A DNA stretch of 64,000 nt from Mastigias papua (lineage: Eukaryota; Cnidaria; Scyphozoa; Rhizostomeae; Mastigiidae). The translations under genes and the position numbers were made by a program. The notes below the pieces were generated by a model that worked only from the letters and a program-made list of their open reading frames with translations, was not told the DNA's origin and searched no databases. Shown here piece after piece: positions 30,305 through 42,099 of this stretch. Positions within the stretch are counted from its first letter, which is position 1, and each line of letters starts with the position of its first letter. Location: the NCBI GenBank assembly GCA_964019165.1, contig OZ025267.1, positions 5,361,410 through 5,425,409 on the forward strand. Reading direction: 5' to 3'.

Positions 30305-31430
30305 CAAGAGAATCCTAGTACTCCAAAAAAGTGTTACTCCATATCAATAGTATCATTCAAAGTCATAAGAATTGGTTCAAATCAAGATAATCAGACTACA
30401 TCAATAGAATCAGTCAACTGCTAGATAATCAGTCTATAGAGCCACTGGAAATCAAGGATCTATTCATCATTTCCTGACAACGGTAGTTAGCACTTCTTAT
30501 ATGACCCTGATACAAAACGGAATCAAAATACACAAAGCAATTTATAATTTAGAGACATTTACACTCCTTTTTATAAGAACATACGTTATAAAAGCACAGG
30601 GCCTCGATTTGCCAATTAAATAAGAACACAGCTGAAACATGCTCAGCCTAAAATGAAAGTTTCACATGCAGTCAACAGCTCAGAATCTTGTAGCAAAAAA
30701 TTCTGATGAGGCTGCCAATAAAGAACTGGATTCGTTAGTATATTCCCAAAAGTAGCCCAGCCTAATTTCTTAGAAGCTATATACTGCATAAACTTACTCA
30801 AACAGCTGCAAAAGTCACCCTTTAGGCAAGAATAACTGAAAGAACATATGAGTCTAGAATTACAAAAAGTTAAGAACATCGAAGCAAACATTATCAGCTT
30901 TTTAAAAAACGAAAGAGTATAAAGGAGGAACAATAGTGGAAAGCTCATCACAGTACACAATTCGAAAAAGTATGATATAATTCCAGTACTTCTTGAATTA
31001 ATCAGCTTCTACGGTGCTCATTCCCTTTTTGACTTTTCCCATTCATAGTGGACTTGCAGAATTCAGGCAATGTGTCAAAGATCCTCGTACTATCAGGGAC
31101 TATAAAGGACTGCACAAGAGCATAGTACCATGTACGAAGAGCATAGTACCTTGTACGCCTTAAGATGCAGTAAGACTATTGAAAACAAATTATGCTCTGG
31201 GTCTTAACAGATACCTTTCATAAGTAAAATTGAAGTCATACTTAGCTTGGAGGATCCTACTTTAAGGAATCATTGATTTATTATTAGGATTTTAGAAAGC
31301 TCAAGTGTATCGGATGTGTGAAGTGTTCTAGGCTAGTCTAGGTTATAGAGAGTGTATGTTAGTCTTGTAAGGTTTTTAATGTAGTACCCCTTGAAAAAAT
31401 AGAGAAAATGAGTATGGAGGGTCATTCCAA
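30305..31430. other. No supported feature
   Basis: A 105-codon minus-strand frame (30643-30960) lacks an ATG start and any recognisable motif. I do not treat it as a gene. Confidence 0.4.
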
Positions 31431-31433
31431 TGT

Positions 31434-31545
31434 CCATTTCATTTCATTTTATTTCATTTCATTTCGTTTCATTTCATTTCATTTCGTTTCATTTCATTTC
31501 ATTTCATTTCGTTTCATTTCATTTCATTTCACTTCATTTCATTTA
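31434..31545. repeat. (ATTTC)n microsatellite
   Basis: About 22 units with G or T variants. It continues into a CCCTTCAGCA-type sequence to about 31600 and is probably the tail of a minus-strand retroelement. Confidence 0.9.
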
Positions 31546-32825
31546 AACAAAATATAGAATGGTAGCCCTTCAGCACTGCCATAGATTAAGGACTATGCAG
31601 AAGGGCAACTTGTGTCGGCACTTGTGATGATTTAGTTGCGTGAAATTGTCGGCTTTAATGCATGGAGAACAATAGGACTTTGCTTATCCTCATTTTCAAG
31701 CCCCGGCGAGCGACTGTAGTGAGGCTACTGCAGTGAGGACCTTGCTCAGTTCCTTAACCTCTTTTGCATGCTCCCCATGTAAACGCATGCGCACTCAAAA
31801 AGCGCCAGCCAAAGTTAGTGAGTTACCCTTCTGCCTAACACTTCATTTGAGGTAATGCCTAGAAAAGAGCATTGATGAAGGGCTATCGTCTTTACTTATT
31901 TGAGATGAAGTGAAATGAACTGTAGATTTACTCTCCAGAATAGTTTTTTTGTAGTTGTGTATTAAAACTTGAATAAACTTGCATACTATCTAGATATTAT
32001 GCATTTAGAACTTCTTCTCAGATAAGATTTATTTTGCTATCTATATAAAAAGTCATGGGACAATAGCTCGGCTGAAATAGGGCTACATGAGTCATTTTAG
32101 TTTTTTACTATCAATAAACTGACAACACCATGAAAGTGTGAAGCCTCAGGTTCTTTTTGCGGTCTGCTATTCAATGGTAAACAATTTCTTGGTACCAATC
32201 AAATGTTTCTATGCATTATCTATGGTGGTCAAGATTGTACTGCAGGCTTCTGTTGTTAACTGTCTGGTAAGCTAGAGCTAATCCTGCTTTACATGCCTTT
32301 CTTTGGTAGTTAGTTTCCTTTTTAGCACTATATGGGGAGTATCTGAGGAGAATAATTAGGCTTCTTGGAGCTTGCTGGTTGATAGAATTAAATTTTTGGA
32401 GCTAATCCTGCCTGCAATGTTTTATCTGTGGTATTTATTTTCCTTTCAAAATCTTTACAGGAGGTTGCTGTCTGGAAGAAATCGAGAAGGAATTCTAGAC
32501 TTCTGCTGCTCCTAAGCATAAAATAATTCTGACCACGTTTAGAATTCAGCTTGGGTGAGCTGGTATTTGAGTAAAGACTGCATAGAGTTCTATTGGCTAC
32601 TGAGGAAAGATTGCAAAAGGTTCTTAGGTAGCAAAGTGCTTTCTGTTCGCAGTGTTTAGAGCCATTGCTCCTTGTCTAGCTATGAAGAATAATCTCACAT
32701 ATATGTGAATAAACGAGATGCTTGGTGCCAGATGAGATGCTAGTTATCAAGTGGTTGTTTTTAGATAATTCATTTGTGACAATTACAATGATGACCGATA
32801 AAGTCACCTTAATTGTCCGTACCGT

Positions 32826-33169
32826 GGAACCTCGCTTTTCGAAAGCAATTCGTTCCAAAACAATGGTCGAAAACCGATTTGTTGGAGAACTGACACAGTA
32901 TTTCCCATGGGAAGAAACTGAAAGTCGATTAATGCTGAAATAGCGTAAGACTGTAAATAAGCTCAAAAAGTACAAGATCTAATAAATTTGCCGTTTGAGA
33001 TACATTTACAATAGTTGCACGGAGTTGACAGAGCAAGTGACTCCACGCTCTATCGACTCAATCTGTTCGAAATCTGATAATTTGTTTGAACACTAAGGCT
33101 TAGTATTGTTCGAGTTTTGGTCGAATTCGGATTTGTTCACCTTCAGGGTTGTTTGAACGTCGAGGTTCC
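32826..33169. mobile_element. MITE-like element of 344 bp
   Basis: The ends GGAACCTCG and CGAGGTTCC are exact inverted repeats. Inside, TTCGAAA and GTCGAA-type motifs are scattered (CAATGGTCGAAAACCGATTTG, GGTCGAATTCGGATTTG). This pattern is typical of small non-autonomous DNA transposons. The short ORF in it is not a gene. Confidence 0.65.
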
Positions 33170-33984
33170 TTCATGGCCATAAACATCGCAATGCATTTGA
33201 TACTTAAACATTAACGGAACATCAGAAATAACGGTAAAACTTAGGCTCTATACTATGGCTTATACTGTATTGTGAAATGGACGTTTCGACTCTGACTAGA
33301 GTTATCATTTATCATATGTGCTTTTGTGGCTGAGGCATATTGTTATCAGTCATTTTAGAATAGCCTCTCCTCCAAACAGACATGCTCCTAGGGCCCGTTC
33401 TCATAGGATTTTAATATTTTTTGAAGGTTTGATTGCCTGTAGTCATTCTTGGCGAATTTTAAGCCAGAATCTGTTGTCGAGTCTATATCTCTTGCATCTT
33501 TGTAGTAACATTCAAAGCTGTTGTTGTATGGGTGTTCTAGAATTCTAGCATTTCTATGGTCGGTTGCTTGACTACCTTAAAAGAGCTGATGATTCAATAA
33601 AAATTGACGATTTGATTGTCTGTTCTGCTTAGCAATTTATGACCAATCCGAGGTACTTTAGAAACCATAATGGCAACTTTAATTTCATGATAGTCTCATT
33701 CAAAGTGGCTGACAGCTAATAGCAAATGAGGTCTTCTTTTGGAAATCTTAACCAGTTTCGTTGACTTCTGGCGTAACTTCTGCATTTCTTAAATCTATGG
33801 GGTTATTTAATAGTATATATTTGCTTGTATATCAGGTAGTTCTTTTACAAACGTAGTTTACTAGCATGTAAATGCCTTTTTAGAGCTAATATTGTGAGCA
33901 TATTGCAATACGATAATCAAATGGACGTCAAAAGCATTGTTGACTCCTCTACAATAGACTATTTTATTGGTAATGATGGGCGGG

Positions 33985-34100
33985 TGTGTGGCCGAGTTGT
34001 TAGAACACTCCTCTTCTGTTCGGAAGTTCAAGGCTTACCTCGGGTTATGATGTAGATGTTTGCTTGTTGTCTACCCAGCAGTAAATTAGAGCCCGATGAA
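33985..34100 (+). mobile_element. tRNA-derived SINE head
   Basis: The A-box-like GTGGCCGAGTTG lies near 33990 and the B-box-like GTTCAAGGCTT about 40 bases later, spaced as in a tRNA gene, but the sequence cannot fold into a complete cloverleaf and runs on into a non-tRNA body. It is a pol III SINE rather than a functional tRNA. Confidence 0.6.
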
Positions 34101-34139
34101 AACACCAGGGTGATAAATGCGACGAGACAAAGCATTGAC

Positions 34140-37100
34140 CTGCCAATTTCACTTCATCAATGGTCCAATAAAAGATTCCTCTTTACTAGATGTTCCCATA
34201 AGTACAGAATCGTATCTGGGACTAACCTTTATATTTTCCTTAAAGCTTTGTTGTTTGGGCTAATGCTATATGTACTAAGAAGCATTTTCGACTTGTTCTA
34301 AAGGAGATTTATTCATCATATTGAGCATTCACTAGTTCTTCATCTAGTTTCTATTAGTTACGTTTCGAAAAGAAAGCATATTGGCTTGTGGGCACCAATA
34401 CTCGGCTTAGATGACGCCAACACTCAGCTTAGATGTTCCAATCTGAAATACTTGAACTACAAAACAGCGGAATATAGACATGGGTAATTTTCCCACGAAG
34501 TACCAGGGCCGCATTAGCTCGCATCTTCGTTAAAAATATTTTTAACATACTCTGGACAGAACAGTATGTTTCCCAAATTGGCTTGAGCTAATTTGATTGC
34601 TGGCGTGTCGGAGTTGTAATACATCTATTAAATGTATTGATCCTTGTGACGTTTATCCCTGAATGGGATTAGGGGCAAACAATTCATTGAATTTTTTATA
34701 CGTCGGCAACAAGTCACGCTTTTTAATAATTACTTCTGAATGAAAAATAGTATGCTTTGACCATAAGTGTATAAGGGAGCGGGTACCTAACAGAGTCATC
34801 AATCTACAAAAAGCCCGTCCCTTAAATAAATGCAGGTTGCCCATCGAAACGCTTATAATGAAGGTGCCGGCTAGGACTTACATTTCATGTATCTCTTCAA
34901 TAGATCTTAGAGAAACTACCCACGATACACAATGTATGCACTTGTATTTGACGCTCTATAGAGTAATGGCCATTCCACATGAAATACTTTGTTAGACGTA
35001 TTTTTACAGTGGATTGTGTCGGAATGCACAGGCGCACACCTTTCATCATACACCAAGCTCCCACAGTTATCAGTCTTGGTATAAAAAGTACATCAAATCA
35101 ATTCCTATCTCTTTCCCTGTCTATTCTTCTATTGAAAATAATGAATAGGGCATATATCAGAATTAATTAACTTTTCATAAACATCAAGACCTATTATTTC
35201 GCTTTCTTTTGCAGTTACAAGTTCCTGAACTATATCAAGCCAGTAACTTTAGCCTTGTAACTTTAAGGAACACCAAATCCATTTGTATGAACATTTGGAT
35301 CTGCAGAACTTTCCTAATTTAAGCTCAGTATTGTGTCAATCATAAAAGGCCTAGCATGAACGGTGTTAAGCTGGAATAGCCTATCGTTACCGTATATGTA
35401 CGCTGGTTATTTAGGGTAGGAAAACTACGAATACAGAAGAATTTCACTTTCACTCTCACTCTTTTAATTCTTAAATTTGTCAACACATCAAATGGCTATT
35501 CCAAAAAATTATCATTCTTGCTGGCCCTATGATGATTGTTGCAAATCAATTACCACCATATAGGCATACATTTGTGTAGATATATATGCACTATAGCTTT
35601 TACATCAAAGTAATTTAGGTCTGTAACTCTTATGTGGGAAAGCTACTATTTGATATCAAGTTCTGAAAGGATTGATATAGCTGCATGTATTGAAATGAAT
35701 GGAATCGGTTTAAAGATATCAGGAATGCCCAATTAAGTCGTCAATGTACAAACACGCCGCAGCTTGTCAGGAGATATCTAAAAGACACCCGAGTTGATTG
35801 ACTAAATAAACAGATTTACGCTACATATATGATTAATCGAAAAATCACGACGACTACGAACATTCATTCCGAATTCCCACGCCAGGAGCATAATGACCGG
35901 CGCCATCTCTGCTTCATTAGCTCGTGGCCATATGATTAATGCTCTCAAATTCATGGTCACCATAGTCATCCAATTTACAAACTAACTTCTGTTATTTGTG
36001 TCAGCAAGAAATTATTTGAAAGTTGAAAGATTTCGAAAAGTGATGAGCTCTAACTAGACAAATATCATAACTTCACTAACATACAGTCATCTTCTATGAT
36101 GCCACATGCCTGTAGAATAGTGTAGAAGTTAACTTATTACGTTCTAAATAAGTAACTGATTTGTATCACACCCCCAAACAAGAGTTCTGCTTGAAAATTG
36201 CAAAATTTGCTGTTTCAGGTTGAAATTTACTTTGATTCCTTGTATGCTAGGAGTAGCTACAGGAATGCAAGGGCAAATTAGCGGGGAAATGTGGGCTGCG
36301 ACACCCCTTCCAAATATTCTGCCTTAGGTTGGTAAATCACGTCTGAATTTGGTAAAAAGAGTACGTGAGTTTTCACAAGTGAAAAAAGTAGACAAGATTT
36401 AAAGCTAGCAAGGTTTTCATTTATCCAGATCTGTCATTATATATGCAGTGAAGATGCTAGTAAAATCGTGATGCTCCATCAGCGAAAATATTTCTTTTTA
36501 ACTGTAGAAAGGGAGCTCCCTATGTGTCAAGGGCAGTGTCTTGCACTAAACGGGAGTAGTCCACATAAATGTCCTTCTACACCCCCCCCAATAAATTGTT
36601 CTTGATTTGCCCTATTAGTAAGAGCACACTACTAGAAGACTGATGTACACAAAACAGTTCTTCAGTCAATTTTACTCAGTTTGAAGAGGCTAGCTAAATT
36701 AAGATCTTTGTTCAGTTATCTTTCGAGTGCAAAAAACGATTAGAACCATACATATATAGCAAAAACAGGCATTACACCTGTATTTGTGCGTTTTTTTGAT
36801 TCGATCCACCTATCATTTATGTATATGTTAAAGCTCAGCGCATAGATAAGGAATTTCCTAAATTTTTTATTTTGTACCCTACAGAAAGCTGCTAAACATT
36901 TTTCAAAAAATGTAGTAAGATTTTACTTTCTTTCATCTTAATACATTTTAAACTCAGGTCCTTCACCAATTACTTTTGCATAAAGACCAAAGTTATAGAG
37001 AGTGTTGCGAATAAATTTATTTCGCATAAAGTCTAGCCTGAAAGTTCTCTTGCGCTGCCGTATAATACAGTCAAAGGAGCCCTTGCTCTAATTTTTCCTT

Positions 37101-38845
37101 AGAACTGCAAAGCAATGCAAAGCACCTTCCCTCCCTGTTACTTCTGGGCATTATGTAACGCATGAAGTACTTATGGCCTTATATAATGGAGACACGATAC
37201 CTTCCATATTTGAACGTAGGGAAGCTTTAAATGTAGGGTGCTACAAACTGTCGGCCCGAATCACTGATCTGCAGCCCGAATGAACTGTTGTATTGCTGTG
37301 TTGAGCTACACATATTTTCGTATAAAATTATTCTTGCTTGGAGGGGAGATTGCCCGAATGGAATGGATTTCTGGCCAACTGGGAGCTGCAGCCTTCTCTG
37401 CTCCCACCTCTTGCGACTGTGCCTCTATAAAATGTGTGTAAATCGCTTTTTAAGCAAAACCCAGTACTATGAAACATGAGACTTATGAAACATAAATATA
37501 ACAAATGAGAATATTCTATTCTACAAAGAGCACTGGTCATGGAGCCTATTTTGCAAAAACCATATATCTTATGTTAGGGCTCTTAGGAAAAATCCCTTCT
37601 ACCCTTTTATTGACCAAATTGTTTGACCGCTATTTGAATGCAGAAAAACTCATTCAATGAGTATTCTATTAAAAGTGAATCTTGATCTATGCCTTCATTC
37701 GACCCATCATTATGATTACTGTGAGAGCCACAAATATCTGTTGGATTGAAATTAGATAGTTTGTTAGGGTTCTCTCCCAAACAGCTTTGTATCAAGCAAT
37801 ACGTTTCTTTACTAGCTTGTTACCGTAGATTGTTGATAAAGATGACCTCAGTTTTTATTCAAAATAAGTCCCAAAGTCTTCTGTTTCGAAAATGATTAAG
37901 GGTGAAAGTCTGTCGGATGGACATTATGCATACCTACCAAAAATTAGGATTTTATTGCTTCTGCTGTACAAAAACTGAGAGACAAAGCTTTTACCATTCG
38001 TAAAGTACATGTTACAGCTAACTTACAAGCATTTTAATATTATTGTGCAACCGATGCTGCATCAGATATCGTGCAATAAAGTATATACACTGTTATCTTT
38101 CATTTAACTCAAAATTCGGCTTTTTCTTAAAGCATACCTATTAAATGCACATTTTCTCAATTTTCAAAGTGCTTAGGTGGATCGATGGTAGGACAGATCG
38201 TGAAATTGGAAATTATTCTGTTATCATCCAATGCTAATTGGTTTTTAAACTCATCCTGCTATTGATAACATGCATCGCCTTACCTTCCCACAATTTCGAC
38301 AATGCAGCCATGCACTAAAAAGCCTAGTATTCATTTGCATACCGAAAGCTTAAGTAATGTATGTTTTTTACCCCAACTAGAACATTATATATTATCTTTT
38401 CAGTTAAATTTATCTGCTTCTGTTACTGAGTCGATGAAATGCACCTTATTAGAGCTATACTTCACCAAGGGTAAACAATTGTTTTCAAAGTTAATTTCTC
38501 ATATTCTACTTAGATGAGCTGAAATGTTGCAGCCACAAGTACTTGATGGTATGGAATTCTAAGCTTCTCCCTATTACTCAAAGTAGATTTTTTCAAACAC
38601 TCTGAAACATAATGTCTTTAGGTTTCAGATGTGTATGACATCCTATCAATGTTTGCCAACTTGCAGTTCCTTATCTATGATAAAATCAACTTCCGGGGTC
38701 AATTTTTCATTGTAAAAGTAAAGAAATGGAGCCATGGAAAGTTTGCCTTTACTAACAGAAATCACGAACAGTTGCTAACTGATCTATGATTGTATTGACC
38801 ACTGTTTAGGAGAATGGCAGTGCTACTTCCGCAAGGCATCCCCGT
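34140..38845. other. No supported feature in about 4.7 kb
   Basis: AT-rich with only short, random-looking ORFs on both strands and no clear repeat. Confidence 0.4.
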
Positions 38846-39388
38846 ATGCATGTCGTAGTCAGATCTTTATCCATCTGCATTCTTGGTACCACACCACACT
38901 GCGGTCATAATACACTGTCCATGGAAGTTCTCCAGAGATTACAATCTAAGCTACGTTTGACAGAAACCACCCAAAGGTTTAGAAGAATTAAATGCTTTTC
39001 TCATCAATTCTACCATGTTTTTGCAATAAAAGTAATAGCTTATCAACAAAATCCAGTATTCACTGAGCAAGTCGAATCACTATATTATAGAAAAGTCTCT
39101 AGTTTCAAGTGGGGATTTCAAGGAAAATTGAATGCTTTATATTATCCTTGCGAGCACTATATTAAGGAATACTCTTGGATTCTCGTACACACAAAATGAA
39201 CTGAAATAGTTACGCTTAAGAAAAATAAATTACGTACCTAAAGATGTAATACCTGAAGGGAATCTTTCTAAATAGATTTATAATGTAAACTAAACAGAGA
39301 AATTCCTAGAGCTGCAGAGATAACTTTCCGAACTGCACAAATTATGTAAACTGCACGTTAAAATACCCTGGCCTCAAGCAACTGCAAT

Positions 39389-39985
39389 GTGCACATATAT
39401 GAATTAAAGGAGCATATAATAGGGGAGAATTTAATTGAACAATTAGACACATGTAGGTTAACAGGTACGAATCATCTGATTGTTATGACACTATACCTAT
39501 GGCCATTTTTCGTTTTTGAAACAACAATCATTTATTCAAGTGCAAATCATTTCACAATTGTCAGTGCACCATACACAACAAACGATAACGATTCAAATTT
39601 TGATATGCCATCTGAGCCGTACGACAGTCAAGAAGCCTTGCTTCTGATATCGAGCTTCTTAAGATGCATGGTTATAGATTTATGTATCTCGTATTGGACC
39701 ATTGCTGTACCCCTAGCATTTTTAAGAGAGTCAAAATGTAGCGCTTTTTGTATTTTCGCAAAGCAGAATTCCCATACTGGACGGATAGCTATTGCCTTCG
39801 CTAAACACTTTAATTTATATGAGAATAATTTTCAGCTTTTATTTGTTATTTTGAAAATAGCACATTTGTTCCAAGTTTCGTTTTATAAGACTTTTGAGAA
39901 TATCTGTCGCAAATTCAAAGCTACTGGAGCTTCATACCCCATACGAATCCTTTTTCCGAATTTGAAACAATATTTACATTATTGA
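39389..39985 (+). other. Unexplained 198-codon open frame
   Basis: The longest non-repeat ORF of the intergenic gap; the first ATG is at 39485, giving 166 residues. It has hydrophobic stretches (ALLLISSFLRCMVIDLCISY and FQLLFVILKIAHLFQVSFY) but no motif I recognise. ORFs in the same frame lie at 38846-39199 and 40313-40558, separated by stops. It could be a decayed gene, an unknown membrane protein or chance. Confidence 0.25.
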
Positions 39986-40907
39986 AACATTATTTCAAAT
40001 GCTTCGGGTATTTCTGAAGCTTTTCTTCGATGCTCCGAGATCATACACCTCTCTAGGCCATTACTCCCATAAGAATGGGATGAAGGTAGTGGATGTTAAT
40101 ACCGCTTTAACATATAGTAATAAATGCATTCGTTAGCAAATTTGCCAAGCGATGTTTCGATTTCATTATAATGTATACTTGTCTATCGAATGCTGCTGTG
40201 CAATGGAAGAAAACGAGTTAAATCCAGAAGAAAAGCGGCTTCTGGGAATGTACATTGAAATAGTCAAAAAATGCTTACCGTAATGAAGTAAGGAGAAGTA
40301 TAAAAATGAATTTTGATAAAATGCCCATTCCGATCATCGGTTGCAGAGCTCTGGTTTGTAAACAGTAGGCTAATGCTTTTAATAACACTGGGGTCTTTGA
40401 TCGTTAAATCCAAAATACATGACCAAACCTCGCGCTTGACTGCAATAACGATAAGTAATCCATTTCGGCAGTTATTGAATGTCTCCTTAATAATTCATGG
40501 TTTAGCATTTAGTACTGTCGGGCTAAAGTGCGTCAAGAAATGTCTTTATTATCTATAAAAGTTTTAAAACATATCATCAGTGACTGATTAACATCTTTAC
40601 TATTCTGACGGGTCTTAAGCTACATGTAGTCAAGTCTGAGTACAACGACCTCTCCGCAGGAGGTTGAATGCTTATTTTCTACCAGCGAATAAGATTCAGT
40701 GTTTTACTTCTTTCAAGTACGTTGGTATCAAGCCGAATAATGCTACCAACTAAGCCGACGTTTTAGAACTAAACAAACAACAGCTAAGGTGGCTTGCTAG
40801 CATATAAACTAACCACCAAGAGTTACTTAAGGTGACGCATATTTGCAATTTCTTTACAGAGATGAGGCGATATCCCGATGCTTTATCTTTATCACAAGTA
40901 CTCGCTC

Positions 40908-40989
40908 TGCAATTAAGTTTATACTTGAAATCGTTACCATATCAAAGAAGATTTTGCCTTTTCCGAAAATATGTAAGACAAGTAATAGT
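40908..40989. repeat. 82-bp direct repeat, left copy
   Basis: Identical to 42015-42096. It bounds the LINE-containing insertion. Confidence 0.95.
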
Positions 40990-41399
40990 GAAGGAATAGA
41001 GTTTTAGAGTGTGACAGTTATGCATAGTATTCACCACAAATGCCAGTCATCAGAAGGTTCAAGATTCATCAAATGAATATAAAATGACTAAATGAAGTAT
41101 AATACTGACGCAAGTTTCAATGGGAACTTAAATGAGTTATTAATGCAATGGAATGAAAATCCAGTATTCCAGGGTTCAAGACAGCCAATATTGGAATACT
41201 GGAACCATCATCAGGAGACATTGGCAATGAGGTGAATGACTAATTAAACCAAGCGGTAACGGGTCGTGTTTCCAGTTGATATTGCTATTAATTTCGATAT
41301 TTACGAAGTGCCAGCTACCGCTTTTTGGAGCTCCCTCTCACTCACGTAATGCTCAGAAACATAGCCGTCCATATGATTTAAACGATGCGGTAACGATTC

Positions 41400-41972
41400 A
41401 AAATACAAATACAAATAAATCACTTAATATAGCGCATTTTTGATCTAACATCTTCAAGTGCGCTTCACAGTTCCTAAAAATTCCTAAAAGCTTAAAATGT
41501 CCATCTAAAACTTATTAAAAAGAAAGGTCTTTAACTTTTTTTTAAATGTTTCAACATTAATGCATTGTTTTAAATCATTAGGAATGTCATTCCACAGTCG
41601 TGGTCCCATTACACTGAATGGTCTGTTTGCAAATGATTCTCTCTTTACTCTGGGAATATCTAGTTTCATGTACATATTGTTTGATCTTAATAGACTCACA
41701 CTCTTACTTAGCTTCAGCATATCTTTCAGATATTGAGGAGCTGTGCCTTTCAGTGCCTTAAAAACTAGAGTTAGAACTTTGTGTTCAATTCTGAGATGTA
41801 TAGGTAACCAATGAAGTTGTTTAAGACGTCTTGTGCTACTTTCATGAGCTTTCCTTCCTAGTACAGCTCTGGCAGCTAACACCTGTACTCTTTGCAGCCT
41901 ATTAATTTCATGTTTTGGTAGGCCAATCAAGATTGCATTCGAATAGTCTAGGTGGGACATCACTATACCCAC
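41400..41972 (-). pseudogene. LINE retrotransposon 3' fragment (C-terminal part of ORF2)
   Basis: A 155-codon open frame on the minus strand (41972-41505) shows a LINE reverse-transcriptase end: SHLDYSNAI, LQRVQVLAARAV, LHWLPIHLRIEHK, then RPFSVMGPRLWNDIPNDLK. A short 3' UTR follows (including GCGCTATATTAAGTG) and ends in ATTTGT repeats at about 41400. Everything upstream, including the polymerase core and endonuclease, is missing. The frame is intact, so the insertion is fairly young. It cannot move by itself. Confidence 0.85.
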
Positions 41973-42020
41973 AGCTATTGTGGGTATAGTGATGTCCCAC
42001 CTAGACTATTCGAATGCAAT
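41932..42020. repeat. Perfect palindrome, 42-bp arms, 5-bp loop
   Basis: The 5' end of the LINE fragment (41932-41973) is followed after GCTAT by its exact reverse complement (41979-42020). The final TGCAAT of the right arm is also the start of the right 82-bp direct repeat. Confidence 0.95.
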
Positions 42021-42096
42021 TAAGTTTATACTTGAAATCGTTACCATATCAAAGAAGATTTTGCCTTTTCCGAAAATATGTAAGACAAGTAATAGT
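42015..42096. repeat. 82-bp direct repeat, right copy
   Basis: Identical to 40908-40989 and overlaps the palindrome by six bases. Confidence 0.95.
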
Positions 42097-42099
42097 ACA

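Noticed and set aside
34056..34301. 81-codon ORF after the SINE head
   Set aside because: It starts inside the SINE and has no motif or splice support.
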